A DNA stretch of 64,000 nt from positions 496,001-560,000 of the forward strand of contig NZ_FQVP01000001.1 of the NCBI RefSeq assembly GCF_900129395.1, written 5' to 3'. A model generated the notes under the pieces. The model was not told the origin of the DNA and did not search any database. It saw only the letters and a list, made by a program, of their open reading frames with translations. The position numbers and the translations under genes are program-made. This DNA is from Pseudosulfitobacter pseudonitzschiae. GTDB lineage: Bacteria > Pseudomonadota > Alphaproteobacteria > Rhodobacterales > Rhodobacteraceae. This document shows positions 46,892 to 55,495 of this stretch, one piece after another. The stretch's first letter is position 1; each line of letters opens with the position of its first letter.

Positions 46892-47689
46892 CTACCGGAA
46901 GGGTTCGGCAGGGCGCAGCAGACGTTTGTGATAGGGCTGCAGGTCCTTCAATTCGCAAAAGCCCGAGGTGCGCGCCGCGGCCAGGACCTTGGACACATTG
47001 GTGCCCAGATGCTCATAGACCAGGCGTTCAACCCGTTTCGTCGTGATCGTCTCGCGGACGGTGCGCGCCACGTAGCCGAGCCAAAAGTTGTTCTCGAACG
47101 ACATCTCGCGCGCCAGATGGTTGAAGGAACAGGTGACGGCCCCACGGCGCGCAACCATGGCCGCGATACCGTCGTCCTGCCGTATCACCAGCCCGCGATA
47201 CTCGCGGGTCCGGCTGTCCTGGGGCAAACCCTGGTCCGTGAACGCCTCGCGCGGTTCGAACCCGCGGATAAAGGTCGAGCCGTTCTTGCGGACCACATGA
47301 ACCAGACCCACGATGAACTTGTTCTGGTCGATGAAGCTGCGGCGCGAAAACCGGTAAAAGCCGGAGGGAAACAGGGTTTCGGGGACATTGACCGCAGCGT
47401 CGTTCAGGAAATCCTGCAAATAGGGGTCGCTCAGGTTCCGGTCATCCGTACCGATCTCGGCAACGGGCGACAGCAGGATGCGCGCGTCGACATCGAAAAA
47501 GGTGCAGATACGGGCCAGCACATCGGGACGGGGAAAGCTTTCTCCGGCGAGATAGCGGTTGAACTGGGTGCGGTTGACACCCAACTGGCGGGACAGCGCA
47601 GAGATGGACGGAAAGTTCTGCGCGAGATGGCGCAGGTTGGCACCCAACATGTTGCGCAATTCGGCGGGGGATTTGTCACGGTAGGACAT
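46892..47689 (-). CDS. XRE-family transcriptional regulator
   Basis: A 265-residue protein. The start ATG at 47689 has AAGGGG upstream. The N-terminal Cro/C1-type helix-turn-helix (ISALSRQLGVNRTQFNRYLAGESFPRPDVLARICTFF region, residues about 30-62) is followed by a large C-terminal domain of unknown ligand (YRFSRRSFIDQNKFIVGLVHVV). It is 107 bases upstream of the Rieske gene, on the same strand, and may regulate it. Confidence 0.85.
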   Translation of the reverse strand: MSYRDKSPAELRNMLGANLRHLAQNFPSISALSRQLGVNRTQFNRYLAGESFPRPDVLARICTFFDVDARILLSPVAEIGTDDRNLSDPYLQDFLNDAAVNVPETLFPSGFYRFSRRSFIDQNKFIVGLVHVVRKNGSTFIRGFEPREAFTDQGLPQDSRTREYRGLVIRQDDGIAAMVARRGAVTCSFNHLAREMSFENNFWLGYVARTVRETITTKRVERLVYEHLGTNVSKVLAAARTSGFCELKDLQPYHKRLLRPAEPFR

Positions 47690-47869
47690 GTGTTGCCCCT
47701 TCTTTAGTGCGCCGCAGGGTGATCCGTGAGGTCGTTTAAGGTTGCTAGGGCGCATTGACGCGAATGAGCATCACACCTGACGCGTATTAGCTTCTGGACG
47801 ATACTCTCAATGCCACAAAATGCAACACAAGTCGCGTACCACGGGGCGTCCATAGCTGCTATTCTTGCT

Positions 47870-47893
47870 AATGGGGAATATAATGGGGAATAT
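47870..47893. repeat. 12-bp tandem duplication
   Basis: AATGGGGAATAT occurs twice in direct tandem (47870-47881 and 47882-47893), 14 bases before the small gene at 47908. It may be a replication slip or affect that gene's start region. Confidence 0.7.
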
Positions 47894-47907
47894 TTGGGCG
47901 CGTAAGA

Positions 47908-48114
47908 ATGATTGGTATGGTTTTGTGGTGCAATGTGGCGGACCGGCAGGCGGTGATCCTGTGCGAAGACCACGGGCATTTTGCGTTTTTTCACGACACC
48001 CAGAGCGGGCTGGACAATTTTTTCGAATTTGATGTGGGGGATTTGGTGAGCTTCAAGCTTTATCCCCATGAGACCCGGCGGCTGGCCTGCAACGTGGTGT
48101 TGTGCGCGCCGTAG
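47908..48114 (+). CDS. Small hypothetical protein
   Basis: A 68-residue frame: MIGMVLWCNVADRQAVILCE at its start, then HGHFAFFHD and a Phe/Asp-rich middle (FFEFDVGDLVSFKL). The beta-rich, cold-shock-like layout (VLWCN...VILCEDHGHFAFF...GDLVSFKL) looks like a genuine small OB-fold protein, and codon use matches neighbours. No ribosome-binding site is convincing. Function is not known. Confidence 0.55.
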   Translation: MIGMVLWCNVADRQAVILCEDHGHFAFFHDTQSGLDNFFEFDVGDLVSFKLYPHETRRLACNVVLCAP

Positions 48115-48179
48115 CTGTCGGCGCTGTGCATCTTGGCATAGCAGGCGTCGCTGCCGATGTCCTGAAACGTTCAAAGGGG

Positions 48180-48199
48180 GCAGGGGCAATCGCCCCTGC
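48180..48199. repeat. G4C-type hairpin after ilvN
   Basis: GCAGGGGC (48180-48187) and GCCCCTGC (48192-48199) around AATC. It lies 17 bases after the ilvN stop on the minus strand, without a T tract. Confidence 0.6.
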
Positions 48200-48215
48200 G
48201 CCCGCTCGTGTTCCG

Positions 48216-48776
48216 TCAGTCGCCGCGGGACAGGGCGGCCACACCGGTGCGCGCCACATCCGTAAGCCCCAGCGGGCGCATCAGGTCGGCAAAGGCGTCG
48301 ATCTTTTCCGGTGCGCCGGTGATTTCGAACACGAAACTGGTCAGCGTGCTGTCGACCACATTGGCACGGAAGATATCCGCCAGCCGCAGCGCCTCGACCC
48401 GTTTGTCACCGCCACCTGACACTTTGAACATCGCCAGTTCCCGCTCGACCGACGGTCCTTCGACCGTCAGGTCGTTGACGGTGTGCACGGGCACGATGCG
48501 GCCCAGCTGCGCCTTGATCTGTTCGATCACCTGCGGCGTGCCGGTGGTGACGATGGTGATCCGGCTCAGATGCCCGGTATGGTCCACCTCGGCCACGGTC
48601 AGGCTGTCGATGTTATAGCCGCGCCCCGAGAACAACCCGATGACCCGCGCCAGAACACCCGGTTCGTTTTCGACCAGAACCGCCAGCGTGTGCCGCTCTT
48701 CCACATCCGAGAAGTTGGGCCGTAGGTTGTAAGCCGAATGGCTGGTCGCGCCTTTTTTGATTTTTAGAGCAGACAT
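48216..48776 (-). CDS. ilvN: Acetolactate synthase small (regulatory) subunit
   Basis: A 186-residue protein. The N-terminal ACT domain is HTLAVLVENEPGVLARVIGLFSGRG, with a C-terminal ALS_ss domain (TSFVFEITGAPEKIDAF). It confers valine feedback inhibition on IlvB. The start is 12 bases after the ilvB stop, so both are in one transcript under the attenuator at 50579-50677. Confidence 0.96.
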   Translation of the reverse strand: MSALKIKKGATSHSAYNLRPNFSDVEERHTLAVLVENEPGVLARVIGLFSGRGYNIDSLTVAEVDHTGHLSRITIVTTGTPQVIEQIKAQLGRIVPVHTVNDLTVEGPSVERELAMFKVSGGGDKRVEALRLADIFRANVVDSTLTSFVFEITGAPEKIDAFADLMRPLGLTDVARTGVAALSRGD

Positions 48777-48788
48777 ATCCGTATTCCT

Positions 48789-50540
48789 TTACACCAGCAC
48801 CGAACCCTTGGCGTCGATGACGCCCTGGGTGTCGGCCTCGCCCAGAAGCATTTCATTGTGTGCCTTGCCTGACGGGATCATCGGGAAGCAGTTCTCGTGC
48901 TTTTCGACCAGACAGTCGAACAGGACCGGACCGTCATGGTTCAGCATTTCCATGATCGCATCGTCCAGATCGTCGGGGTCAGTACAAAGGATCCCTTTGG
49001 CGCCGAAGGCTTCGGCCAGTTTCACGAAATCAGGCAGGCTTTCCGACCACGAATGCGAATAGCGTTCGCCGTGCAGCAATTCCTGCCATTGGCGCACCAT
49101 GCCCAGACGTTCGTTGTTCAGGATGAACTGTTTGACCGGCAGGTTGAACTGCATCGCGGTGCCCAGTTCCTGCATGTTCATCAGCCAGCTTGCCTCGCCC
49201 GCGACGTTGATCACCAGCGCCTCGGGGTGGGCCATCTGCACGCCGATGGACGCCGGAAAACCATAGCCCATGGTGCCCAGACCGCCGGATGTCATCCAGC
49301 GGTTCGGACCCTCAAAGCCCAGGTACTGCGCCGCCCACATCTGGTGCTGGCCCACTTCGGTGGTGATGTAACGGTCGTGGTCTTTGGTCAGCGCCTCAAG
49401 CCGTTGCAGCGCGTACTGCGGCTTGATGACCTTGCCCTCTTGCTTGAAGCTCAGGCAGTCGACCTTTTTCCATTCCTCGATCTGTTTCCACCATTTGGCC
49501 ACGCCTTCGGCATTGGTCTTGCGACCGCGTGATTTCCAGACCTTCAGGATGTCTTCCAGCACATGGGCCACGTCGCCCACGATGGGAATGTCGGCCTTGA
49601 TCACCTTGTTGATCGACGACGGGTCAATATCGATGTGCGCCTTGATCGACTTGGGCGAAAAAGCATCCAGCACGCCGGTGATCCGGTCGTCGAAGCGCGC
49701 ACCGATGTTGATCATCAGGTCACAGCCGTGCATCGCCATGTTGGCCTCGTACAGCCCGTGCATGCCCAACATGCCCAGCCATTTGTCGCCCGACGCCGGA
49801 TAGGCGCCCAGACCCATCAGGGTGCTGGTGATCGGAAAACCGGTCGCCTCGACCAGTTCGCGCAACAATTGCGAGGCCGCAGGCCCCGAGTTGATGACGC
49901 CGCCGCCGGTGTAGAAAATCGGACGCTTGGCGGTTTCCAGTGCGGCCACCAGTTCGGTGATCTCTTCCATGTCGCCCTTGAGGGTGGGCTGATAGTGCGA
50001 CTGCGTCGGTTTCGGTCCGGTATAGGTGCCGGATGCAAACTGCACGTCCTTGGGAATGTCCACCAGCACAGGGCCGGGACGGCCCGAGGTCGCCACATGA
50101 AACGCCTCGTGGATCACGCCGGACAACTTGTCGGTCTCTTTCACCAGCCAGTTGTGTTTGGTGCAGGGGCGGGTGATGCCCACCGTGTCCGCCTCTTGGA
50201 ACGCATCCGAGCCGATCATGAAGGTCGGAACCTGTCCGGTCAGAACGATGATCGGGATGCTGTCCAGCAGCGCATCGGTCAGGCCGGTCACCGCATTGGT
50301 GGCGCCGGGGCCGGAGGTCACAAGGCACACGCCCGGCTTGCCGGTCGAGCGGGCATAGCCTTCGGCGGCATGCACCGCACCCTGTTCATGGCGCACCAGA
50401 ATGTGCTTGATCGAGTTTTGCTGAAACACCTCGTCGTAAATCGGTAGGACGGCGCCGCCGGGATACCCAAATACCGTGTCCACGCCCTGATCGATCAGGG
50501 CCTGAACCACCATCTTTGCTCCGCTCATTTGACGTGTCAT
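48789..50540 (-). CDS. ilvB: Acetolactate synthase large subunit
   Basis: A 583-residue thiamine-diphosphate enzyme that makes acetolactate or acetohydroxybutyrate for valine, leucine and isoleucine. Visible are [19 protein letters not shown] with the catalytic Glu downstream ([17 protein letters not shown]) and the ThDP/Mg motif ([15 protein letters not shown]; the usual GDG is GEA). The start ATG at 50540 has GGAG seven bases upstream; 22 upstream codons are rejected because they cover the attenuator terminator. Confidence 0.95.
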   Translation of the reverse strand: MTRQMSGAKMVVQALIDQGVDTVFGYPGGAVLPIYDEVFQQNSIKHILVRHEQGAVHAAEGYARSTGKPGVCLVTSGPGATNAVTGLTDALLDSIPIIVLTGQVPTFMIGSDAFQEADTVGITRPCTKHNWLVKETDKLSGVIHEAFHVATSGRPGPVLVDIPKDVQFASGTYTGPKPTQSHYQPTLKGDMEEITELVAALETAKRPIFYTGGGVINSGPAASQLLRELVEATGFPITSTLMGLGAYPASGDKWLGMLGMHGLYEANMAMHGCDLMINIGARFDDRITGVLDAFSPKSIKAHIDIDPSSINKVIKADIPIVGDVAHVLEDILKVWKSRGRKTNAEGVAKWWKQIEEWKKVDCLSFKQEGKVIKPQYALQRLEALTKDHDRYITTEVGQHQMWAAQYLGFEGPNRWMTSGGLGTMGYGFPASIGVQMAHPEALVINVAGEASWLMNMQELGTAMQFNLPVKQFILNNERLGMVRQWQELLHGERYSHSWSESLPDFVKLAEAFGAKGILCTDPDDLDDAIMEMLNHDGPVLFDCLVEKHENCFPMIPSGKAHNEMLLGEADTQGVIDAKGSVLV

Positions 50541-50578
50541 AGCTCTACTCCGGTTACGCCATACTGTCTTGCGCACAT

Positions 50579-50603
50579 AAAAAAACCCCCGTTCTGGCGG
50601 GGG
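50579..50603 (-). terminator. Attenuator terminator in the ilvB leader
   Basis: On the minus strand, CCCCCG (50603-50598), loop CCAGAA, CGGGGG (50591-50586), then seven T (50585-50579). It stands between the leader peptide and ilvB, so it must be a conditional terminator. Confidence 0.9.
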
Positions 50604-50645
50604 CACATGGGTCGAATTCTGGTCTACCGTTACCGGCCCATGTGC
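50603..50645 (-). promoter_or_regulatory. Alternative hairpin in the ilvB leader
   Basis: GCACATGGG (50645-50637) and CCCATGTGC (50611-50603) are perfect 9-bp complements. The first arm lies in the last codons of the leader peptide; the second touches the first base of the terminator. Ribosome position on the leader can thus decide which hairpin forms. Confidence 0.75.
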
Positions 50646-50677
50646 GTTGATCCAACAATGACGACGACGTCTAGCAT
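50630..50677 (-). CDS. ilvBN leader peptide
   Basis: A 15-codon frame, [15 protein letters not shown] then TAA, with AGGA eight bases upstream. Six of its first eight codons are Met, Leu, Val or Ile, including Val-Val-Val-Ile-Val, the products of the pathway. It is too short to be picked up by ordinary gene finding. Stalling at these codons when branched-chain aminoacyl-tRNA is low would let transcription pass the terminator downstream. Confidence 0.85.
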   Translation of the reverse strand: MLDVVVIVGSTHMGR

Positions 50678-50708
50678 GTCTTGGGTCCTGTTAAGTGCGT
50701 TTCGGGAC

Positions 50709-50735
50709 ATTATGAGCGGGGTCCGAGGGCGTCAA
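50709..50735 (-). promoter_or_regulatory. Probable ilvBN promoter
   Basis: On the minus strand TTGACG (50735-50730), 15 bases, CATAAT (50714-50709). It places the transcript start about 25 bases before the leader-peptide ATG. The same TTGACG-N15-CATAAT pattern precedes tRNA-Asp. Confidence 0.55.
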
Positions 50736-50750
50736 CAGTCAAACGGCAAG

Positions 50751-50814
50751 AAAAAGTGTCGCGAGGGCGCTTTTTTGCGACATTTTATTTCGCGGTCCGA
50801 GATTCTCGCGACAC
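50751..50814 (-). terminator. Probable terminator of the two-component operon
   Basis: On the minus strand GTGTCGCGAG (50814-50805) pairs perfectly with CTCGCGACAC (50765-50756), followed by five T. The enclosed 39 bases contain smaller GCGAC-rich complements. Confidence 0.55.
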
Positions 50815-50848
50815 AAGCGCAAAACCGGCAAGGGAATCGGTGCTGCGC

Positions 50849-51505
50849 TCAGCGCCCGGTGCCTTGCAGCACGCCGTGCTCCATCGCGTAGCGGGTCAAT
50901 CCTGCGGTGCTTGAGATGCCCAGCTTGCGTTTGATGTTCTTGCGATGGGTCTCGACGGTACGCACCGAAATATCCAGGTCGCGGGCCACATCCTTGTTCG
51001 ACAGCCCCTGCGCCAGTTGCAGCAGGATCGTCTGTTCGCGGTCCGTCAGTTGCGAGCGCATGTCGCCGGACTTCGGCTCGATCGACCCTTGGGCACCGGT
51101 GCACAGGTAACGTTCGCCGCGCATCACCGCGTCGATGGCGTCCTTGATCTCGTCGGTGGGCACGTCTTTCAGCACATAGCCGCGCGCGCCATGATCCAGC
51201 GCCGAGGCGATGTATTCGGGGCTGTCATGCATCGACAGGATCAGCACCGCGGTGTCGGGGCTGCGCTCCAGCACCAGTTCGGTGGCGGTCAGCCCGCCCA
51301 TTTCCGGCATGTTCAGGTCCATCAGGATCACATGAGGTTTCAAGGTGTCCAACTGGTTGATCACGTCGCGCCCGTTGCCCAGCGTGCCGACCACCATCAG
51401 GTCGTCATAGCTTTCCAGGATGGACTGGATTCCTTGCGCGACCATGGGGTGATCGTCGACCACGAGAACGCGGATGGGGTGGGGCAGCGGGGTCAGTTCG
51501 GTCAT
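50849..51505 (-). CDS. LuxR/NarL-type response regulator
   Basis: A 218-residue protein: a receiver domain with VLVVDDHPMVAQGI and the phospho-acceptor Asp in HVILMDLNMPEMGG, Lys in YVLKDVP, then a GerE-type helix-turn-helix (LTDREQTILLQLAQGLSNKDVARDLDISVRTVETHRKNI region). Its ATG overlaps the kinase TGA by four bases. It probably controls the divergent takP operon, whose promoter has two inverted repeats. Confidence 0.92.
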   Translation of the reverse strand: MTELTPLPHPIRVLVVDDHPMVAQGIQSILESYDDLMVVGTLGNGRDVINQLDTLKPHVILMDLNMPEMGGLTATELVLERSPDTAVLILSMHDSPEYIASALDHGARGYVLKDVPTDEIKDAIDAVMRGERYLCTGAQGSIEPKSGDMRSQLTDREQTILLQLAQGLSNKDVARDLDISVRTVETHRKNIKRKLGISSTAGLTRYAMEHGVLQGTGR

Positions 51506-52983
51506 GCATGGCTCTTTTTTGGGGGCAGGTCGGATGTCGGATCTGGGCCGGATTTGGGATCGGGCGGCAACAGGTGGGTCAGCGGAACGGTTGCCTCGAT
51601 GGTTGTACCGGACGGCGTGCCTGAGGCGGTATCTTTGCCGCGCGAGGACGTGATGCGCAAGGTTCCGTCCAGCTGTTCAACCCGTTCCTGCATGTTGCGC
51701 AGGCCGATGCCGCGCTGGTTGCCCCGCGTTTCGCGGGTTTCCCGCGGGATTCCACAGCCGTTGTCGGTGACGCGCAACGTCGCGCCCCGGCGGTGGCCGC
51801 GCAAGTCGACGGTGACATGGGTGGCACCGGAATGGCGTTCGATGTTGGTCAGCGCCTCTTGGGCGATGCGATAAAGTGCGATCTTGGAATCCTGATCCAG
51901 CCGGTTGCGAAAGACCACGGTGTTAAAGGTTGTCTCGACGCCGGTGCGGGTCTGGAAATCGTGGGTCAGCGCCTTGATCGCGGGGCCAAGGCCCAGATCG
52001 TCCAGCACGCCGGGACGCAGGTCGCGGCTGATCCGGCGCACTTCGGCAATCGCGGCAGCCAGGTTTTCAATGCCCTGGTCCAGCGATTTGTCTGCGGTGT
52101 CGAAAGCGCCGGACTTCAACCGCCGCCGCGCGATGTCCAGGGCAAAGCGGACGCCCACGAGGATCTGGCTGATGCCATCATGCAGTTCCCGCGCCACCCG
52201 CCCGCGTTCCTCTTCCTGCGCGTCAAACACCCGCTGGGTCAGCCGCTTCAGCTTGGCATCCGCCAGCCTGCGTTCGCGGAGGTTGATGAACATGCCAGAG
52301 CCGTAAACCAGCAGAACCGCCAGCAGGGTGATGACGGTGATATAGACAAAGGTCCGCTGCACCCGCGCCTCGACCTCGGCGCGGGCGGCGGCGGTGGTGG
52401 CCAGCACGTCGTCGATGTAGACGCCGGTGCCCACGGCCCACTGCCAGCTTGGGAAAGAGGTGACATAAGAGATCATGCGCGCCTCTTCCCCGGTCGAGGG
52501 TTTGGGCCACAGGTGCGTCAGATAGCCGTCGCCTTGCCGCGCGATGTTGATCAGGTCGCGCACCACGTGCGTGCCTTCGCTGTCGGTCTCGTCCATCCAG
52601 TTGCGGCCGATCCGCTCGGTCTGGCGCGGGCTGACAAGGTTGGTGCCGTCATAGTCGTAGACAAAGAAGAACCCTTCGCGATCATAGATCATGGCGGCGA
52701 GGATCTGATTGACCTGTTGCTTGGCAAGGTCGTCATCGGGTGCCGCATTGCCATAGACGAAATAGAACCCGTTGCGCGCCTGCGTGACGTAATTGCGCAG
52801 TTCGGCCTTCTTGGCCCGGATCAACTGGTTCTCCAGCGCCTGGATTTCACGATCCGCCAAGGCACGCGCCTGCACCGTCACCAGGATGGCAATCGCCGAC
52901 ACGGCCAGAACCAACGGCAACGCTGCGACCAGCGACAGTTTCTGCGCATAGCTGAATGTGAAACGGGGCCAAAGACGGTGCAT
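51502..52983 (-). CDS. Cache-domain sensor histidine kinase (HisKA_3 type)
   Basis: A 493-residue protein: membrane helix at about 16-36, a single Cache periplasmic domain (about 40-215, with DREGFFFVYDYDGTNLVSP), a second membrane helix near 212-232, the HisKA_3 phospho-His in ARELHDGISQILVG, and a HATPase_c domain with TDNGCGIPRETR and GIGLRNMQER. Cache domains of this sort (sCache_2) commonly sense small organic acids. The 2-oxoacid TRAP operon is divergent, so the transport substrate may be the signal; this is inference. Confidence 0.9.
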   Translation of the reverse strand: MHRLWPRFTFSYAQKLSLVAALPLVLAVSAIAILVTVQARALADREIQALENQLIRAKKAELRNYVTQARNGFYFVYGNAAPDDDLAKQQVNQILAAMIYDREGFFFVYDYDGTNLVSPRQTERIGRNWMDETDSEGTHVVRDLINIARQGDGYLTHLWPKPSTGEEARMISYVTSFPSWQWAVGTGVYIDDVLATTAAARAEVEARVQRTFVYITVITLLAVLLVYGSGMFINLRERRLADAKLKRLTQRVFDAQEEERGRVARELHDGISQILVGVRFALDIARRRLKSGAFDTADKSLDQGIENLAAAIAEVRRISRDLRPGVLDDLGLGPAIKALTHDFQTRTGVETTFNTVVFRNRLDQDSKIALYRIAQEALTNIERHSGATHVTVDLRGHRRGATLRVTDNGCGIPRETRETRGNQRGIGLRNMQERVEQLDGTLRITSSRGKDTASGTPSGTTIEATVPLTHLLPPDPKSGPDPTSDLPPKKSHA

Positions 52984-53087
52984 GATGATTCGATAAGCGG
53001 TTTGATGCCAAAATCATAGAGGGCAGGGCGCGCAGAGCACCGGCACGCGCCAGTCAGACAGAAAAAAATCCATGTGTTTTAAGGTTA

Positions 53088-53099
53088 TTGACCGGTCAA
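53088..53099. promoter_or_regulatory. Palindrome in the takP upstream region
   Basis: TTGACCGGTCAA is a perfect 12-bp palindrome, 126 bases before the takP start and 105 bases before the kinase gene. Possible operator or -35 overlap. Confidence 0.45.
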
Positions 53100-53107
53100 A
53101 GGCCCCA

Positions 53108-53151
53108 ACTACGCAGTACTTGGTATTTCATTTGAATCGCGGCTGCGTAGT
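53108..53151. promoter_or_regulatory. Spaced inverted repeat upstream of takP
   Basis: ACTACGCAG (53108-53116) and CTGCGTAGT (53143-53151) are perfect reverse complements 26 bases apart. The pair sits 74 bases before the takP start, suitable for binding of the divergent LuxR-type response regulator. Confidence 0.5.
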
Positions 53152-53224
53152 CTGACCAACACTGAAACGACCGCCTTCATCCAGAACCAGAGCGGTCGCT
53201 ACATAAACTTTGGGAGGAGTTAAA

Positions 53225-54313
53225 ATGGACCGTCGTTCATTTCTGAAAACGTCTGCGTTGGGCGGCACCGCTGCCGCCGCGACCACGCTGGCCGCACCGC
53301 TTTACGCACAAGGCAAGCGCACCCTGACAATGGTTACAGCCTGGCCGCGCGGTTTTGCCGTGCTGGACGATGCGGCAACCTATTTTAACAACATGGTTGA
53401 CGAGATGTCGGACGGCACTCTGACCATCGAGAAAAAAGCCCCCGGCGAGCTGGTCGGCGCGTTCGAAGTGTTCGACGCCGTGTCTTCGGGTCAGGCTGAC
53501 ATCTATCACGCGGCTGACTACTACTTTATCGGCCAGCACCCCGGTCTGGCCTATTTCACCGCCGTGCCCTTCGGCGGCACCGCGCAGGAGCTGACCAACT
53601 GGTACCTGCATGGCGGCGGTCACGAGCTGCACAACCAGATCGGTGAAATCTTCAACATGAAGATGTTCCTGGCCGGCAACTCCGGCTCGCAGTCCGGTGG
53701 CTGGTTCCGCAAGGAAATCAACTCGGCTGCCGACTTCAACGGTCTGAAGTTCCGCATGCCGGGCCTGGGTGGCAAGGTGCTGGGCAAACTGGGCGCATCG
53801 GTCCAGAACATTCCCGGCGGCGAGCTGTATCAGGCGCTTTCTTCGGGCGCGCTGGACGGTCTGGAGTGGGTTGGCCCGTTCGCGGACGAACGCGCGGGCT
53901 TCCAGGAAGTCGCCAAGATCTACTACACGGCGGGCTTCCACGAGCCGGGCTCGGGTCTGACGGCGTCGGTCAACCTGGATGTGTTCAACGAACTGACACC
54001 GGCCCAGCAGAAGATCATCGAATATTCCGCGATGGCCACCACGCACACCGGTCTGGCCGAAACGCTGGCCAACAACGGTGCCGCACTGGCGCGTCTGCAA
54101 CAGCAGGGTGTGAAAACCATGCAGTTCCCCGACGACGTCTGGGACGCCTTCGGTTCCGCCTCGAAAGAGGTCATGGACGAGAACATGAACGACACCCTGT
54201 TCGCAGACATCCGTGGCAGCTTTGAAGCGTCGATGAAATCTTCGGCTGAATGGCTGCAGAAATCGGACGCCTTCTATGTCGAACAGCGCGAGCGCGTGCT
54301 GAGCGCGGGCTAA
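53225..54313 (+). CDS. takP: TRAP-transporter substrate-binding protein, TakP type
   Basis: A 362-residue periplasmic protein. The start ATG at 53225 follows GGGAGGAG. The Tat-type signal is DRRSFLKTSALGGTAAAATTLAAPLYA. Family marks are AWPRGFAVLDDAATYFNNMV, the substrate-binding Arg in SGGWFRKEI and LEWVGPFADERAGF, the pattern of TakP (SmoM), which binds 2-oxoacids such as pyruvate with sodium. A strong hairpin separates it from the permease genes. Confidence 0.88.
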   Translation: MDRRSFLKTSALGGTAAAATTLAAPLYAQGKRTLTMVTAWPRGFAVLDDAATYFNNMVDEMSDGTLTIEKKAPGELVGAFEVFDAVSSGQADIYHAADYYFIGQHPGLAYFTAVPFGGTAQELTNWYLHGGGHELHNQIGEIFNMKMFLAGNSGSQSGGWFRKEINSAADFNGLKFRMPGLGGKVLGKLGASVQNIPGGELYQALSSGALDGLEWVGPFADERAGFQEVAKIYYTAGFHEPGSGLTASVNLDVFNELTPAQQKIIEYSAMATTHTGLAETLANNGAALARLQQQGVKTMQFPDDVWDAFGSASKEVMDENMNDTLFADIRGSFEASMKSSAEWLQKSDAFYVEQRERVLSAG

Positions 54314-54331
54314 TCCAGATCTGATCAGAAC

Positions 54332-54362
54332 TCAGGGGCCGTGTCCAAGACACGGCCCCTGA
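54332..54362 (+). repeat. 14-bp perfect hairpin between takP and the permease genes
   Basis: TCAGGGGCCGTGTC (54332-54345) and GACACGGCCCCTGA (54349-54362) around CAA, 18 bases after the takP stop and with no T tract. Such hairpins often stabilise the 5' mRNA or cut read-through so that binding protein exceeds permease. Confidence 0.8.
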
Positions 54363-54449
54363 ACTGCATCCGGCCCGCGTTATCGGGCCAAGACGGCAAC
54401 TGTGCAAATCCGGCGCCAAGTCCGGCACGCACGCGGGGAGGGGACGACC

Positions 54450-55418
54450 ATGGAAAACGACGTGACCTGCGAGGGATTTTTCCGGGCGGCAGAGGGCGCA
54501 AAGCTCAGCTGTCTCGATAAGTTTCAGGACAGCGGACTGTTACAGTTCATTTTTGGAAACCTGCTTGAGGCGTTCTATAACTTTTTCGCCGCCGTGCTGA
54601 ACCCGGGCATGTGGCTGAACTGGACCGACCCCCAGGCCATGATGCGCTTTATCTACTACGGCGGCTCGGTCGAGCTGTTCTTTGTGGCGCTGGTGTTCCT
54701 GCTGATCATCACCGCCTTTGGCATGTGGCACCGCGGGTTCATGTGGGGTTGCGTGCGCGTGCTTGAAGGGTTCAACAACACCATTGGTCGCTTTGTTGCC
54801 TGGGCGGGCCTGTTGATGGTCCTGCAACAGATCGTCATCGTGTTCATGCAGCGGATCTTTACCCGCCCCGACATCTCTTTCGGTTTCGGTATCCCGCTTC
54901 AGTTCGACATCTCGTGGTTCGGTGAAGAACTGAAACTTTACAACGCCTTGGTGGTCAGCCTTTGCGTGGCTTACACTTTTGTTCAGGGCGGGCACGTGCG
55001 GGTTGACCTGTTCTATGCAGGCGTGAAGTTCCGCACCAAGAAGATCATCGACATGTTCGGCTCGGTCTTTTTCATGATGCCTTTCGCGATCATCACCTGG
55101 ATGTACGGCTGGTTCTTTCTGTGGCGGCACCTGGTCACGCCGAACCCCTCGGCCTCGGACAGCCTGGATCTGCTGCTGCGCAAGGCCAGGATTCTGAAAT
55201 GGAACGTCGAAACCATCGGCTTTTCGCCCAACGGTTTCAACGGCTACTTCCTGTTCAAGATCCTGCTGGTCGCTTTCTGCGCCATGGTGATGTTGCAAGC
55301 GATTTCCACGTTCTACCGCAGCTGGTGCGAAATGCGTGAAGGCGAAGAATCCGAAGGCAAATACCTGGACCGCGACACGCTGGGAGCGGGCGAAGAAGCC
55401 TATGAGGGCACGCACTGA
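54450..55418 (+). CDS. TRAP transporter small permease (DctQ type)
   Basis: A 322-residue protein. The ATG at 54450 follows GGGGAGGGG. It has about 4-5 hydrophobic helices (AVLNPGMWLNW... VELFFVALVFLLIITAFGMW; AWAGLLMVLQQIVIVFM; FGSVFFMMPFAIITWMYGWFF; ILLVAFCAMVMLQAIS). It is longer than the usual 160-200 residues, like other TakQ proteins. It is the small membrane subunit of the sodium-dependent importer. Confidence 0.85.
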   Translation: MENDVTCEGFFRAAEGAKLSCLDKFQDSGLLQFIFGNLLEAFYNFFAAVLNPGMWLNWTDPQAMMRFIYYGGSVELFFVALVFLLIITAFGMWHRGFMWGCVRVLEGFNNTIGRFVAWAGLLMVLQQIVIVFMQRIFTRPDISFGFGIPLQFDISWFGEELKLYNALVVSLCVAYTFVQGGHVRVDLFYAGVKFRTKKIIDMFGSVFFMMPFAIITWMYGWFFLWRHLVTPNPSASDSLDLLLRKARILKWNVETIGFSPNGFNGYFLFKILLVAFCAMVMLQAISTFYRSWCEMREGEESEGKYLDRDTLGAGEEAYEGTH

Positions 55419-55495
55419 TGTGCGCACCGATCATCACCACACACAATAATGACGGGCGCACACCGCCCGCACGCAAAGATTAGGGACAGAATATC

